From: an uncultured Opitutia bacterium
GTDB lineage: Bacteria; Verrucomicrobiota; Verrucomicrobiia; Opitutales; Opitutaceae
NCBI GenBank assembly: GCA_903900845.1
Contig: CAIUOU010000122.1
Coordinates: forward strand, 1 to 64,000
Length of the DNA: 64,000 nucleotides
Direction of reading: 5' to 3'
The notes under the pieces are model-generated. The model saw only the letters and a list, made by a program, of their open reading frames with translations, was not told where the DNA came from and made no database searches. This document shows positions 42,824 through 50,097 of the stretch, one piece after another; the stretch's first letter is position 1, and the number at the start of each line of letters is the position of its first letter. Position numbers and translations under genes: made by a program.

Positions 42824-43816
42824 ATGCAAAACGCACAGCAGACCGCCCGTGTCGGGCTTTTCTTCCTCCTCGGGATGGCGCTCATCTGGGTGACTTTCGA
42901 GACCCTCAGCGGCGGGAAGATCCTCCGCGACAAGGGCTACCAGATCGTGGCCGGCTTCGATACGCTCAAGGAGCTCAAGGAGGGTGACGACGTCCGCATG
43001 GCCGGCGTGAAGATCGGCGAGGTCGCCGCCACCCGGTTGGCCGGACGCCGCGCCGAGGCCTTGCTGCGCATCGACACCCATCAGGTCATCAAAGAGGACG
43101 CCTCGGCGGTGATCATCACCAACGGGCTCATCGGCACGGCTTACGTCAGCATCGACCTCGGTTCGGATCGCGCCGGCTCCCTGAAGCCGGGCGCCGAGAT
43201 CCGTACGCGGAACACGCCCGACATCAACGAGGTCATGGCGCAGATCGGCGACCTCGGGAAGAAGCTCGAGGGCGCGCTGCAGGGCATCAGCGGCGCCTTC
43301 GCGGGCGACAGCAAGTCGCCCGGCCTCGTGCAGCGCATCGACCAGCTCGTCACCGACAACCGCGAGAACCTGAGCCGCACGACCGCCAATCTTCAGCTCA
43401 TCACCGACAAGGTGAACCGGGGCGAAGGCACGCTCGGCCGCCTGATCAACGACCCCAAGCTGCACGACGAATTGGTCGCGGGTGTCGCCGACCTGCGGAG
43501 CGGCGCCGCCCAGGCGAAGAGCTTCCTGGCGAGCGCGCAGAGCCTGGTGGACGAGGTCAAGTCCGGTCGCGGTACTCTGGGCACGCTCGTCTTCGACCAG
43601 AAGGCCGGGGACGACCTGAAGGCGTCGCTGGCTAGCCTGCGGTCGGTCTCGGACAAGATTTCCCGCGGGGAAGGCACGCTCGGGAAGCTGCTGGGTGACG
43701 AGACCCTGCTGCGTGACATGCGTTCGCTGCTGCGCAAAGCCGACCGCGCCCTCGACGGCATGGGTGACAGCGGCCCGCTCACGGCGGTCGGCGTGGTCGC
43801 CAACGGGCTGTTCTGA
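42824..43816 (+). CDS. mlaD: MlaD-type MCE domain lipid-transport protein
   Basis: Membrane-anchored substrate-binding subunit of 330 residues. One N-terminal transmembrane helix (ARVGLFFLLGMALIWVTF) is followed by a single MCE domain (about 38-120: YQIVAGFDTLKELKEGDDVR, VKIGEVAATRL, IITNGLIGTAYVSIDLG). A long periplasmic helical tail has repeated GEGTLGRLINDP, SGRGTLGTLVFDQ and GEGTLGKLLGDE motifs. E. coli MlaD is about 180 residues, so this tail is much longer; such tails in other MCE proteins build a tunnel or contact outer-membrane partners. It is last in the operon, so the WPL-repeat protein is the only candidate outer partner encoded here. Confidence 0.92.
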   Translation: MQNAQQTARVGLFFLLGMALIWVTFETLSGGKILRDKGYQIVAGFDTLKELKEGDDVRMAGVKIGEVAATRLAGRRAEALLRIDTHQVIKEDASAVIITNGLIGTAYVSIDLGSDRAGSLKPGAEIRTRNTPDINEVMAQIGDLGKKLEGALQGISGAFAGDSKSPGLVQRIDQLVTDNRENLSRTTANLQLITDKVNRGEGTLGRLINDPKLHDELVAGVADLRSGAAQAKSFLASAQSLVDEVKSGRGTLGTLVFDQKAGDDLKASLASLRSVSDKISRGEGTLGKLLGDETLLRDMRSLLRKADRALDGMGDSGPLTAVGVVANGLF

Positions 43817-43962
43817 GCCGTCCGCGTCCGGCTCGAGCGGGATTTTAGACCCAGGGTGCAGGGAGAGCCGGGCCGAGGGCACGGAGGCGGGGATGCGCTC
43901 GAACGTGCGGCCGTTTCCATGCGCGTCCTTTGGGGAGAAGCGTGGCGCGACCCGGCCCTCGC

Positions 43963-44430
43963 TCACTTCGCGGCTGCGGCGAGCATGGGTTCCGGCGGAG
44001 ATCCGCGGCCGCGCAGCTGACAGAGCGCGCAGAATGAGCCGATTTCGCGTCCGGCGATGTGGTGCAGGGCGAGGTTGAGCTCGTGCAATTCCGCGTCGCG
44101 CTGCATCGTGGTCAGCCCGCATCGGGCGGCTTGAGCGAGGACGAGAGATTCCTGCAGGGCCTGTTCGCCGGCGGCGAAGTAGACCAGGAGCGGGTTTTGT
44201 CCGCAGGAACAGTCGAGATCGGTGCGGGAGAGCGGACGCAGGGGACGCCGGCGCGTCGGCAGGCCGCGCAGGGTGCGTTGAAACTCGGAGAGGGTCCAAT
44301 CGATGAGGTGGACGAGGGCATCGGGGTCGGCGAGGGGGCTGCAGGCACGGTCGGTGCGCAGGATCGCCTCCCAGCGCTTCCGGATCTGGGGACGGCGGTC
44401 GTCAAGGGCGGCGATCAGATCGACCTGCAC
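43963..44430 (-). CDS. Unknown cysteine-containing protein
   Basis: A 155-residue protein that I do not recognise. It is mostly helical with two cysteine motifs: CSCGQNPLLVYFAAGEQALQ in the middle and GSFCALCQLRG near the C-terminus, a CxC and a CxxC that could bind a metal or haem. The N-terminus (LIAALDDRRPQIRKRWEAIL) resembles the helical-bundle start of RsbRD-type sensory domains, but that is a weak resemblance. No signal peptide or membrane segment is seen. It converges with mlaD and stands 86 bases after the end of the pilin-like gene at 44517 on the same strand. Confidence 0.7.
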   Translation of the reverse strand: MQVDLIAALDDRRPQIRKRWEAILRTDRACSPLADPDALVHLIDWTLSEFQRTLRGLPTRRRPLRPLSRTDLDCSCGQNPLLVYFAAGEQALQESLVLAQAARCGLTTMQRDAELHELNLALHHIAGREIGSFCALCQLRGRGSPPEPMLAAAAK

Positions 44431-44516
44431 CCGCCAACCCTGCCACGTCCGGCGGGACGGTGCTCCGCGCCGCTTGCCTCACGCTGCGCGCCCGTTGGCG
44501 CCGGCCGTCCGGAGCC

Positions 44517-45938
44517 TCACCACGTCATGGAGGCGCTGAGCGCCGCGCGGTCCGCCGCGGAGGTAATCTCGTTCCACTCGCTCACGCGGAACGGGTTGCC
44601 GCTGGAGAAGTTCACGAGGGATTCGTCGTAGTGGAAGGCGGCGTTGCCGGTCACGGTGATGTCATTCGCCACGACTGAGCCCATCATGCTTCCGTTACCG
44701 TTCAATCTCACCGAGGCGTTCGGGGCGTAGACAAGTCCGGATAGGACTCCGTTGCCGGCTAGACCGATGCTTTGCTTGGTGGCGCTCGTGCTGGTCCCCC
44801 AAAGCTGGAACTTGGTCGGGCTATTCGCCGTGGCATCGGTGGAGCCGCCCGAAAGCACACCTTTGCCGGCGAGGCTGACGTCACCGGCCGTGTAAATGAT
44901 GAGCGAGGCGCCCGAACCGATCTCGATGCTCGCGTTGCCGGTCACAGTGATCGCCGAGGCACCGGCGGAGGCCGTGAGATACAGGGTAACGTCGCCCTGG
45001 ATCACCAGCTTGTTGGTCGAGGCTCCGCTCAGGGATATCGCGGAACCGCTGTAGGTCGTGGTGGAGCCGGTGGCTCCCAGGGTCGTCGAGCCGATGGCTC
45101 CCACCCAGGTGCCGCCGGTCGGTTGCGCGACCGGATCGAAATTCGCCGAGAAATCCGTCGATACGCGCGACATGTCCATGGTCCCGAGCGCCGTGGTAAA
45201 AGTGCCGACGCGGCCGTTCGGTCCGACCTTGGGCAGGGCGCCACCGGTCGCGGCGTAGCCGAAGATGTCGGCGTTCTGCACGGCGACGGCGCTCACCGAT
45301 ACGGAGACACTGCCGACGCTGCCGCGGTCGCGTTTGACGCTGGAGGAATATTTCACGTCGGACGTAGGGTAGCCCGATTCCCAGCTGTCCACGGTGGCGT
45401 TCGAGCCGGAGAAAGTGATGGTGTCCTTGGCCACGAGTCCGTTGGCGAATTTGGATGTCCGGATCAGGGACACCTTGATCCATTTTTCGATGGCCGTGCC
45501 GGCCGCCGCGCCCCCGCCCAGCGTCACGAGGGAGCGCGCGTACATGACCGGCGCGCTCGCGCCGGAGTAGTTGTCGACGCGCACGCGCACCTCGCCGGTG
45601 GCGTTCTGGTCGAACTGGGTCCCGGTCCATTTCCGCCGTGCGGTCGTGCCGCTCGTTGTCCACCCGTCGGAGCTCCACGAGTAGGATGATGTCGTGGCGT
45701 CCTGGTTGATGGAATACATCGCCTCCTCGAGGCCGTTTTCGGCGAGGTTCATGGCGCCGTTGTTGTAGAGGGCGCGGTTGGAGACGGTCAGGCTCGTGCG
45801 TCCGAGCTGGATGTAGCTCGTGATCGAGATGCCGATGACCGCGCAGATGAGCAGGGCGACGATGAGCAGGGCGCCCCGTTTCCCGCGGCGGGTCCGTGGA
45901 AGGAGCGGCAGGCGGAACTGGCGGGCCCGGCCGTTCAT
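44517..45938 (-). CDS. PilX-like protein with polymer-forming C-terminal domain
   Basis: A 473-residue protein, third of a pilin-like trio. After a basic N-terminus comes one hydrophobic helix (GALLIVALLICAVIGISITS), then AENGLEEAMYSINQD as in PilX-type N-terminal domains, which lack the usual GFTLIE site. The second half has beta-helix-like steps rich in Gly/Asn/Ser: LVIQGDVTLYLTASAGASAI, ASIEIGSGASLIIYTAGDVS, GVLSGLVYAPNASVRLNGNG, GSVVANDITVTGNAAFHYDE, similar to polymer-forming or DUF7305 domains. The ATG at 45938 overlaps the stop of the previous gene (ATGA). It is likely a minor component of a type IV pilus or type II-like system. Confidence 0.82.
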   Translation of the reverse strand: MNGRARQFRLPLLPRTRRGKRGALLIVALLICAVIGISITSYIQLGRTSLTVSNRALYNNGAMNLAENGLEEAMYSINQDATTSSYSWSSDGWTTSGTTARRKWTGTQFDQNATGEVRVRVDNYSGASAPVMYARSLVTLGGGAAAGTAIEKWIKVSLIRTSKFANGLVAKDTITFSGSNATVDSWESGYPTSDVKYSSSVKRDRGSVGSVSVSVSAVAVQNADIFGYAATGGALPKVGPNGRVGTFTTALGTMDMSRVSTDFSANFDPVAQPTGGTWVGAIGSTTLGATGSTTTYSGSAISLSGASTNKLVIQGDVTLYLTASAGASAITVTGNASIEIGSGASLIIYTAGDVSLAGKGVLSGGSTDATANSPTKFQLWGTSTSATKQSIGLAGNGVLSGLVYAPNASVRLNGNGSMMGSVVANDITVTGNAAFHYDESLVNFSSGNPFRVSEWNEITSAADRAALSASMTW

Positions 45939-46510
45939 GCGGTGACGCGCTTGTTGCGCAGGATGAAGCGGGCCGAGAGCACGGTGTTGGTGGCAGTGGC
46001 GACGGTCGTGCTGGTGCGCGCCGCCTCGAGCGAGATCTGGAGCTGCTTGGTGTTGAGGTTCGCCGAGGCCAACGTGGTGGTCGTGCCGATGCCGGTGATC
46101 TCCGCGCCGGTGATGCTGTACGCCTTGAAGGCGAACGTGGTGATGCCGCTCAGGAGGGTGGACGTGCCGGCGGCCGTGGCGCGGGTGAATGCCCCGGAGG
46201 CATAGGCGTAGGTCACGCTGGCGCTGTCGACAGTCAGCACGATGGTGGTGTCGTTGGTCCAGCTCACCGCGCTCGCCTGCCGCACGTCCTGCGCGAATTG
46301 CTCGAGCGCGCGGCGAGCTTGTGATTCCATGTCGCTGTAGTTGCGGATGTTCGCCCCCGTGCGGCCCATGAAGAGGAAGGTCGAAAGCACACCGGCGAGA
46401 ATGAAGCCCGAGAGGGTGGCGCCGACCATCATCTCCACCAGCGTGAAGCCCGAGCGGCGCGGGGCTCTCCAGAAAGAAGAGGGAGGAAAGGTTGAACCAC
46501 GCAGGGCCAT
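45935..46510 (-). CDS. Prepilin-type protein, PilW-like
   Basis: A 191-residue prepilin-like protein. The processing site is SG/FTLVEMMVGATLSGFILA, with the conserved Glu at +5 and the N-methylation helix. QARRALEQFAQDVRQASAVS follows, typical of PilW-like minor pilins. The ATG at 46510 gives a 21-residue leader, long for a class III signal; this ATG lies inside a dispersed repeat copy (46495-46530), so part of the leader is repeat-derived. Its stop overlaps the start of the PilX-like gene. Confidence 0.85.
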   Translation of the reverse strand: MALRGSTFPPSSFWRAPRRSGFTLVEMMVGATLSGFILAGVLSTFLFMGRTGANIRNYSDMESQARRALEQFAQDVRQASAVSWTNDTTIVLTVDSASVTYAYASGAFTRATAAGTSTLLSGITTFAFKAYSITGAEITGIGTTTTLASANLNTKQLQISLEAARTSTTVATATNTVLSARFILRNKRVTA

Positions 46511-46530
46511 GGATGGACGCGGATGCCGGG
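46495..46530 (+). repeat. ACCACGGATGGACACGGATG-type repeat, plus orientation
   Basis: AACCACGCAGGGCCATGGAT-GGACGCGGATG resembles the repeat core seen at 16341-16372 and 54521-54552. It overlaps the start codon of the PilW-like gene. An inverted copy lies at 46618-46648, about 90 bases away. Confidence 0.6.
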
Positions 46531-46617
46531 CAACGTCGTCCGGCGACGCGAGCGAGGGGCCTCGCCATACGCTGCCGCTCGCGGAGGTCACCGCGGCCGC
46601 TTCTTCGTCGCGGCTCG

Positions 46618-46648
46618 ATCCGTGTCCATCCGTGTTCATCCGTGGTTT
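46618..46648 (-). repeat. ACCACGGATG-type repeat, minus orientation
   Basis: On the minus strand it reads AACCACGGATGAACACGGAT followed by GGACACGGAT, three 10-bp steps of the same unit. With 46495-46530 it forms an inverted pair in the spacer between the two prepilin genes, able to fold into a long imperfect hairpin. Confidence 0.65.
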
Positions 46649-46667
46649 TTCCTCCGTTCAATGCGCG

Positions 46668-47165
46668 CTAGGAAGAGCGCGCGATGGTGTAGAAATAATC
46701 GTACAGGCCGTTGCGGATGTACTTCGCCTGGAAGCTGCGCGTTTGCGTCCGCCCGTCGACGGCCCGCCAGGTGACGGAGAGCGTGATCAGCCTGACGTCG
46801 GCAGGGCGCGCCGAGTCCGACTCGACCGTGCGGGTCACGGTGAAACGGCGCGCCAGCGTCGCCGACGAGGAGAACATGTCCGACAGGTTGACCGACGCCG
46901 TCGAGGGCAGCGCGGAGACGGAGGACCAGCTCATCATGCGGATACGCTCGATCTCGCTCTGCAGGATCTGGGAAGCGAGGGTGGTGTCCCGCGCCACGTC
47001 GATGAATTTCAGCCCCGATTGGATGGCGATGATCGAGGTCGCGATTCCAAGGGCGAGGACGAAGGTCGCCATCGTCACTTCGAGTATCGTGAAGCCGCGC
47101 GAAAGCATCCTCCGCGCGCGGGTGGCGATGTTCCGGTTCGTTGGCTGGTCGTTGGTCACGCGCAC
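46668..47165 (-). CDS. Prepilin-type protein, PilV-like
   Basis: A 165-residue prepilin-like protein. The cleavage site is SRG/FTILEVTMATFVLALGIA with Glu at +5; SQILQSEIERIRMMSWSS follows, typical of PilV/GspI-like minor pilins. Translation may start at 47165 (MRVTNDQPTN) or at ATG 47108 (MLSRGFTILEV), which gives a normal short leader. It is first of three pilin-like genes, with a 157-bp repeat-bearing gap to the second. No pilus ATPase, platform protein, secretin or prepilin peptidase is in the window. Confidence 0.85.
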   Translation of the reverse strand: MRVTNDQPTNRNIATRARRMLSRGFTILEVTMATFVLALGIATSIIAIQSGLKFIDVARDTTLASQILQSEIERIRMMSWSSVSALPSTASVNLSDMFSSSATLARRFTVTRTVESDSARPADVRLITLSVTWRAVDGRTQTRSFQAKYIRNGLYDYFYTIARSS

Positions 47166-47248
47166 GCGGCGGTCCTTCTTTCCTGGAGCGCAGCATACCG
47201 TCGCGCCGGGGGAGAGACAAGGCGTGATTGGCCGTGCCGCCCGCCAGC

Positions 47249-48883
47249 TCAGGGCTCCAGCCAGACGTCCTTGTAGTTACGGAAGCCCAGCGGGGAAGGT
47301 TTCCAGCCCCGCACCCGGGGAGCGACGAGCGTGGCGCGTGATCCCCAGTAGATCGGGGCGACCGGCACCTGCTCCATCAGGTGGGACTCGGCGCGGCGCA
47401 GGACCTCGAACCGGGCGGCGGCCGAGGGGGCGCGGGCCGCGGAGGCGACGAGCTCGTCGTAGACCGGATCGGAGAAACCGGTGCCGTTCACCCCGTTGCC
47501 GGTCGTGAAGATGGAGAGGTAGGTGAGCGGATCGGGGTACTCGGCGATCCAGCGCCCGCGGGCCAGCGCGTAGTCGAGCGTGTCGAGGGAATTGAGCAGC
47601 ACCTTGAACTCCTTCCGGGTGATCCGCACTTCGAGGCCGAGTTCGCGCCGCCACATCGCCTGGAGCGTCTCGGCGATGCTCTGGTTGATCTCGGAGGAGA
47701 TCGTGGAGAGTTCGAGCGGGCCGAGTCCCTGGCCGCCCGGAAAACCGGCCGCGGCCAGCAGGCTTCGCGCCGCGGCGGGATCATGCGGCACCGCCGCCGG
47801 CGGCGTGTAGCCGCCCAGACCGGGCGGGGTGAGCGATGCGGCCGCGGCTTGCCCGCCGCGGAGCACATCGCGGGTGATCGCGACGCGGTCGACCGCCAGC
47901 GCCAGCGCCCGCCGCACGCGGGCGTCGCGCAACACGGGGTGCCGGGTGTTGAAGCGGATGAAGTAGCTTTCGAAGTAAGGCTCCACCCTGAGCAACTCCG
48001 GGGAGTCGCGGCGGTAGGCCGCGACCTTCGCGAGGGGCACGTCCCACGTGGTGTGCAGCTGGCCCGCGCGGAACGCCAGTTCCTGCGCCTGTGTGGACTC
48101 CGCGGGATGGAAGCGGATCCCCTTCAGCCGCACCCGGTCGGCGTCCCAGTAATGGGGATTACGCTCCACCTCGAGGTGGCGCTGCTCCCGCCACTCGACG
48201 AGGCGGAACGGGCCGTTGCCAACGAACGGTCGCATGTCGGTCCAGCGGCCGGTGCGGTCCTCGAGAGCCGCGCCGCCGCGCAGCACGGAGGGGGAGTGCA
48301 CCGGAAAGCAGACGTTGGCGCGCAGCACGGTCGGGAAGTACGCGGCGGGCTGCGCGAGCGTGATGACCAGCGTGTGGTCGTCCGGCGCGGCGAAACCGGT
48401 TTCGGCGAAGTCGGCGACGCGCCCCTTGGCGAACGCCTCCGCGCCGCGCACCGGGTAGAGCGCGTCGCGGTACTCCGACGCGAATCCGGGCGACAGCGCC
48501 CGGCGGAAGCTGAGCAGGAAATCCCGTGCCGTGAGCGGATCACCGTTGGACCATCGACCGTTGCGCCGCAGGTGAAAGGTGTAGGTCAGGCCGTCGGCCG
48601 ATACCTCCCATCGCTCGGCCGCGCCCGGTCGCGGCGCCAGGGTTTCCTCGTCCAAAGTGAGCAGCCCCTCGAACAGCGTGCTCAGCACGTTGTGGTCGAC
48701 GCTGCCGCCGGCGAGGTGGGGATCGAGGGACTGGATCTCCGCGCCGTTGCCCACGTGCAGGATGCCGGCGCGTGCGCCGGTCGCGGCCGTCGGATCCCGA
48801 CGCGCGCATCCGCCTGCGAGCAGGAGCAGCCCGGCGAGGCAGGTTAGCCGGAGCATGAGCGGGGCGGGTCGCGGGGAAGGCAT
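47249..48883 (-). CDS. Peptide ABC transporter substrate-binding lipoprotein
   Basis: A 544-residue OppA/DppA-type binding lipoprotein. The signal ends in the lipobox LAGGC, with Cys26 as the lipid-modified residue. SBP_bac_5 features include GNGAEIQSLDPHLAGG, LTYTFHLRRNGRWSNGDPLT, FVGNGPFRLVEW, VERNPHYWD and VPVAPIYWGSRATLV. It binds oligopeptides, or similar solutes, outside the inner membrane. No permease or ATPase genes are adjacent; instead its start is only 3 bases after the stop of an EamA transporter gene, so the two share a transcript. Confidence 0.92.
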   Translation of the reverse strand: MPSPRPAPLMLRLTCLAGLLLLAGGCARRDPTAATGARAGILHVGNGAEIQSLDPHLAGGSVDHNVLSTLFEGLLTLDEETLAPRPGAAERWEVSADGLTYTFHLRRNGRWSNGDPLTARDFLLSFRRALSPGFASEYRDALYPVRGAEAFAKGRVADFAETGFAAPDDHTLVITLAQPAAYFPTVLRANVCFPVHSPSVLRGGAALEDRTGRWTDMRPFVGNGPFRLVEWREQRHLEVERNPHYWDADRVRLKGIRFHPAESTQAQELAFRAGQLHTTWDVPLAKVAAYRRDSPELLRVEPYFESYFIRFNTRHPVLRDARVRRALALAVDRVAITRDVLRGGQAAAASLTPPGLGGYTPPAAVPHDPAAARSLLAAAGFPGGQGLGPLELSTISSEINQSIAETLQAMWRRELGLEVRITRKEFKVLLNSLDTLDYALARGRWIAEYPDPLTYLSIFTTGNGVNGTGFSDPVYDELVASAARAPSAAARFEVLRRAESHLMEQVPVAPIYWGSRATLVAPRVRGWKPSPLGFRNYKDVWLEP

Positions 48884-48886
48884 CGA

Positions 48887-49774
48887 TCAGGCGGCGACAA
48901 GCGCGACGGCGGACATCATGAGCGCGGCTCCCGCCAGGCGCCAGACGAGGAGGCGGCCGGCGGCCTGCTCTCGGCTGGCGAGCCAGCCGCCCGCGAGCCA
49001 GACCAGCACGATGGTCCAGAGTCCGCGCGAACTGTAGATCACATTGCTCGTCGCCGCCTGCCCCCAGCGGGCGATCGTGGAGACGAAGATCACCGCCTGC
49101 ACGCCGATCAGCAGCGCGCCGGCGAGCAGCCACGGCCACGCGCGGCGATCAATGGCCGAGAGCGGGGCGCGGAAGCGCGGCACCAAGGCGAACGACAGCA
49201 CCCCGGCGCAACCAAGGGCGAGCGGCAGGAAGCGGCCGGTTCCCCAGCGCGGAGCCCAGAGCTGCACGAGGACGTCGAAGACGGCGAAGACGGTTGCCGC
49301 CGCGCCGGCCGTGAGAACGGTCCGGCCAATGTGGTGGGGCACGCCCGCCGCGGGCCGGCGGTTGAGGAGGGCGATTCCGAGTGTGGCAAGGCCCGCGGCC
49401 GCCCAGATCCGCGGGGGAAGCCGTTCGCCGCCGATCGCGGTGGCCAGCACGGCGACGAGCAGGATCTTGATGCCGAGCACGGGCGTGGCCACCGAGACAT
49501 CGCCGCGTTCAAACGCGATGAAGGTCAGCCACTGGCCCGCCACGAAACAGGCCCCCGTCACCACCGGCTGCCACCAGAGGTCGACGTGGATCTCGCCGCC
49601 AAGCGCCAGTAGGGGCAGAAAGAGCAACGCACAGATCAGATTGGCGACGAAGGCCGTGCGCCACACCCCCACGCCCAGTTCCGCGGAGCGTTTGATGATG
49701 AGCGCCCCTGCTGCATAGAGGAAGGCCGCGAGAAGGCTCAGCTGGATGGGCGGCGATTGCAGCAGGACGGGCAT
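48887..49774 (-). CDS. EamA/DMT family transporter
   Basis: Inner-membrane transporter of 295 residues with about ten hydrophobic helices arranged as two EamA repeats (LLAAFLYAAGALIIKRSAEL start; VLTAGAAATVFAVFDVLVQL second half). Motifs GDVSVATPVLGIKILLVAVL and SNVIYSSRGLWTIVLVWLAG are typical. Such proteins export amino acids or other metabolites, or import nucleotide sugars. It is the first gene of a unit with the peptide-binding lipoprotein. Confidence 0.9.
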   Translation of the reverse strand: MPVLLQSPPIQLSLLAAFLYAAGALIIKRSAELGVGVWRTAFVANLICALLFLPLLALGGEIHVDLWWQPVVTGACFVAGQWLTFIAFERGDVSVATPVLGIKILLVAVLATAIGGERLPPRIWAAAGLATLGIALLNRRPAAGVPHHIGRTVLTAGAAATVFAVFDVLVQLWAPRWGTGRFLPLALGCAGVLSFALVPRFRAPLSAIDRRAWPWLLAGALLIGVQAVIFVSTIARWGQAATSNVIYSSRGLWTIVLVWLAGGWLASREQAAGRLLVWRLAGAALMMSAVALVAA

Positions 49775-50097
49775 GGGGCCCGGACCCTAGCCGCACCGCC
49801 GCGGCCGACCAGTCCCAATGAGAAGAAGGACCATGACCGGCGCGGTTCCGCTCAAACCGACGGGGTTTCCGATTCGGAGGGAATGTGGAAAGCCGGAAAG
49901 CGGGAAACGGAGGCCCAGACCTTTGGTCGGTACCGCGGATGATGAAATGCGGCCGATGCCCTCCCGAACTTTCCGGCCTTGCGGTTCAAGCTCCACCTCT
50001 GCGCGTTTTGAGCCTTTTCGCGGCCAATCCGCCCGATGGCCGCAACAACGCGCAAAACGCGCAGAGACAGGAGGCCCGCTCGCGAGCCTCGCGCCGG
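49775..50097. other. 323-bp intergenic region with degenerate repeats
   Basis: It lies upstream of the EamA gene and downstream of the dehydrogenase/cytochrome gene (both minus). It contains a GGAATGTGGAAAGCCGGAAA unit (49876-49913), similar to 9354-9420, and a CGCGCAAAACGCGCAGAG unit (50044-50067). I see no reading frame of note and no terminator. Confidence 0.6.
49876..49913 (+). repeat. Degenerate GGAA-type intergenic repeat
   Basis: GGAGGGAATGTGGAAAGCCG followed by GAAAGCGGGAAACGGAGG. The first 16-18 bases of the core match the unit at 9356-9375 closely. It lies in the spacer upstream of the EamA gene. Confidence 0.55.

Noticed and set aside
46508-46661. Long minus-strand extension upstream of the PilX-like and PilW-like genes
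   Set aside because: The upstream parts translate repeat-bearing spacer. The prepilin cleavage motif and the ATGA overlap place the real starts at 46510 and 45938.
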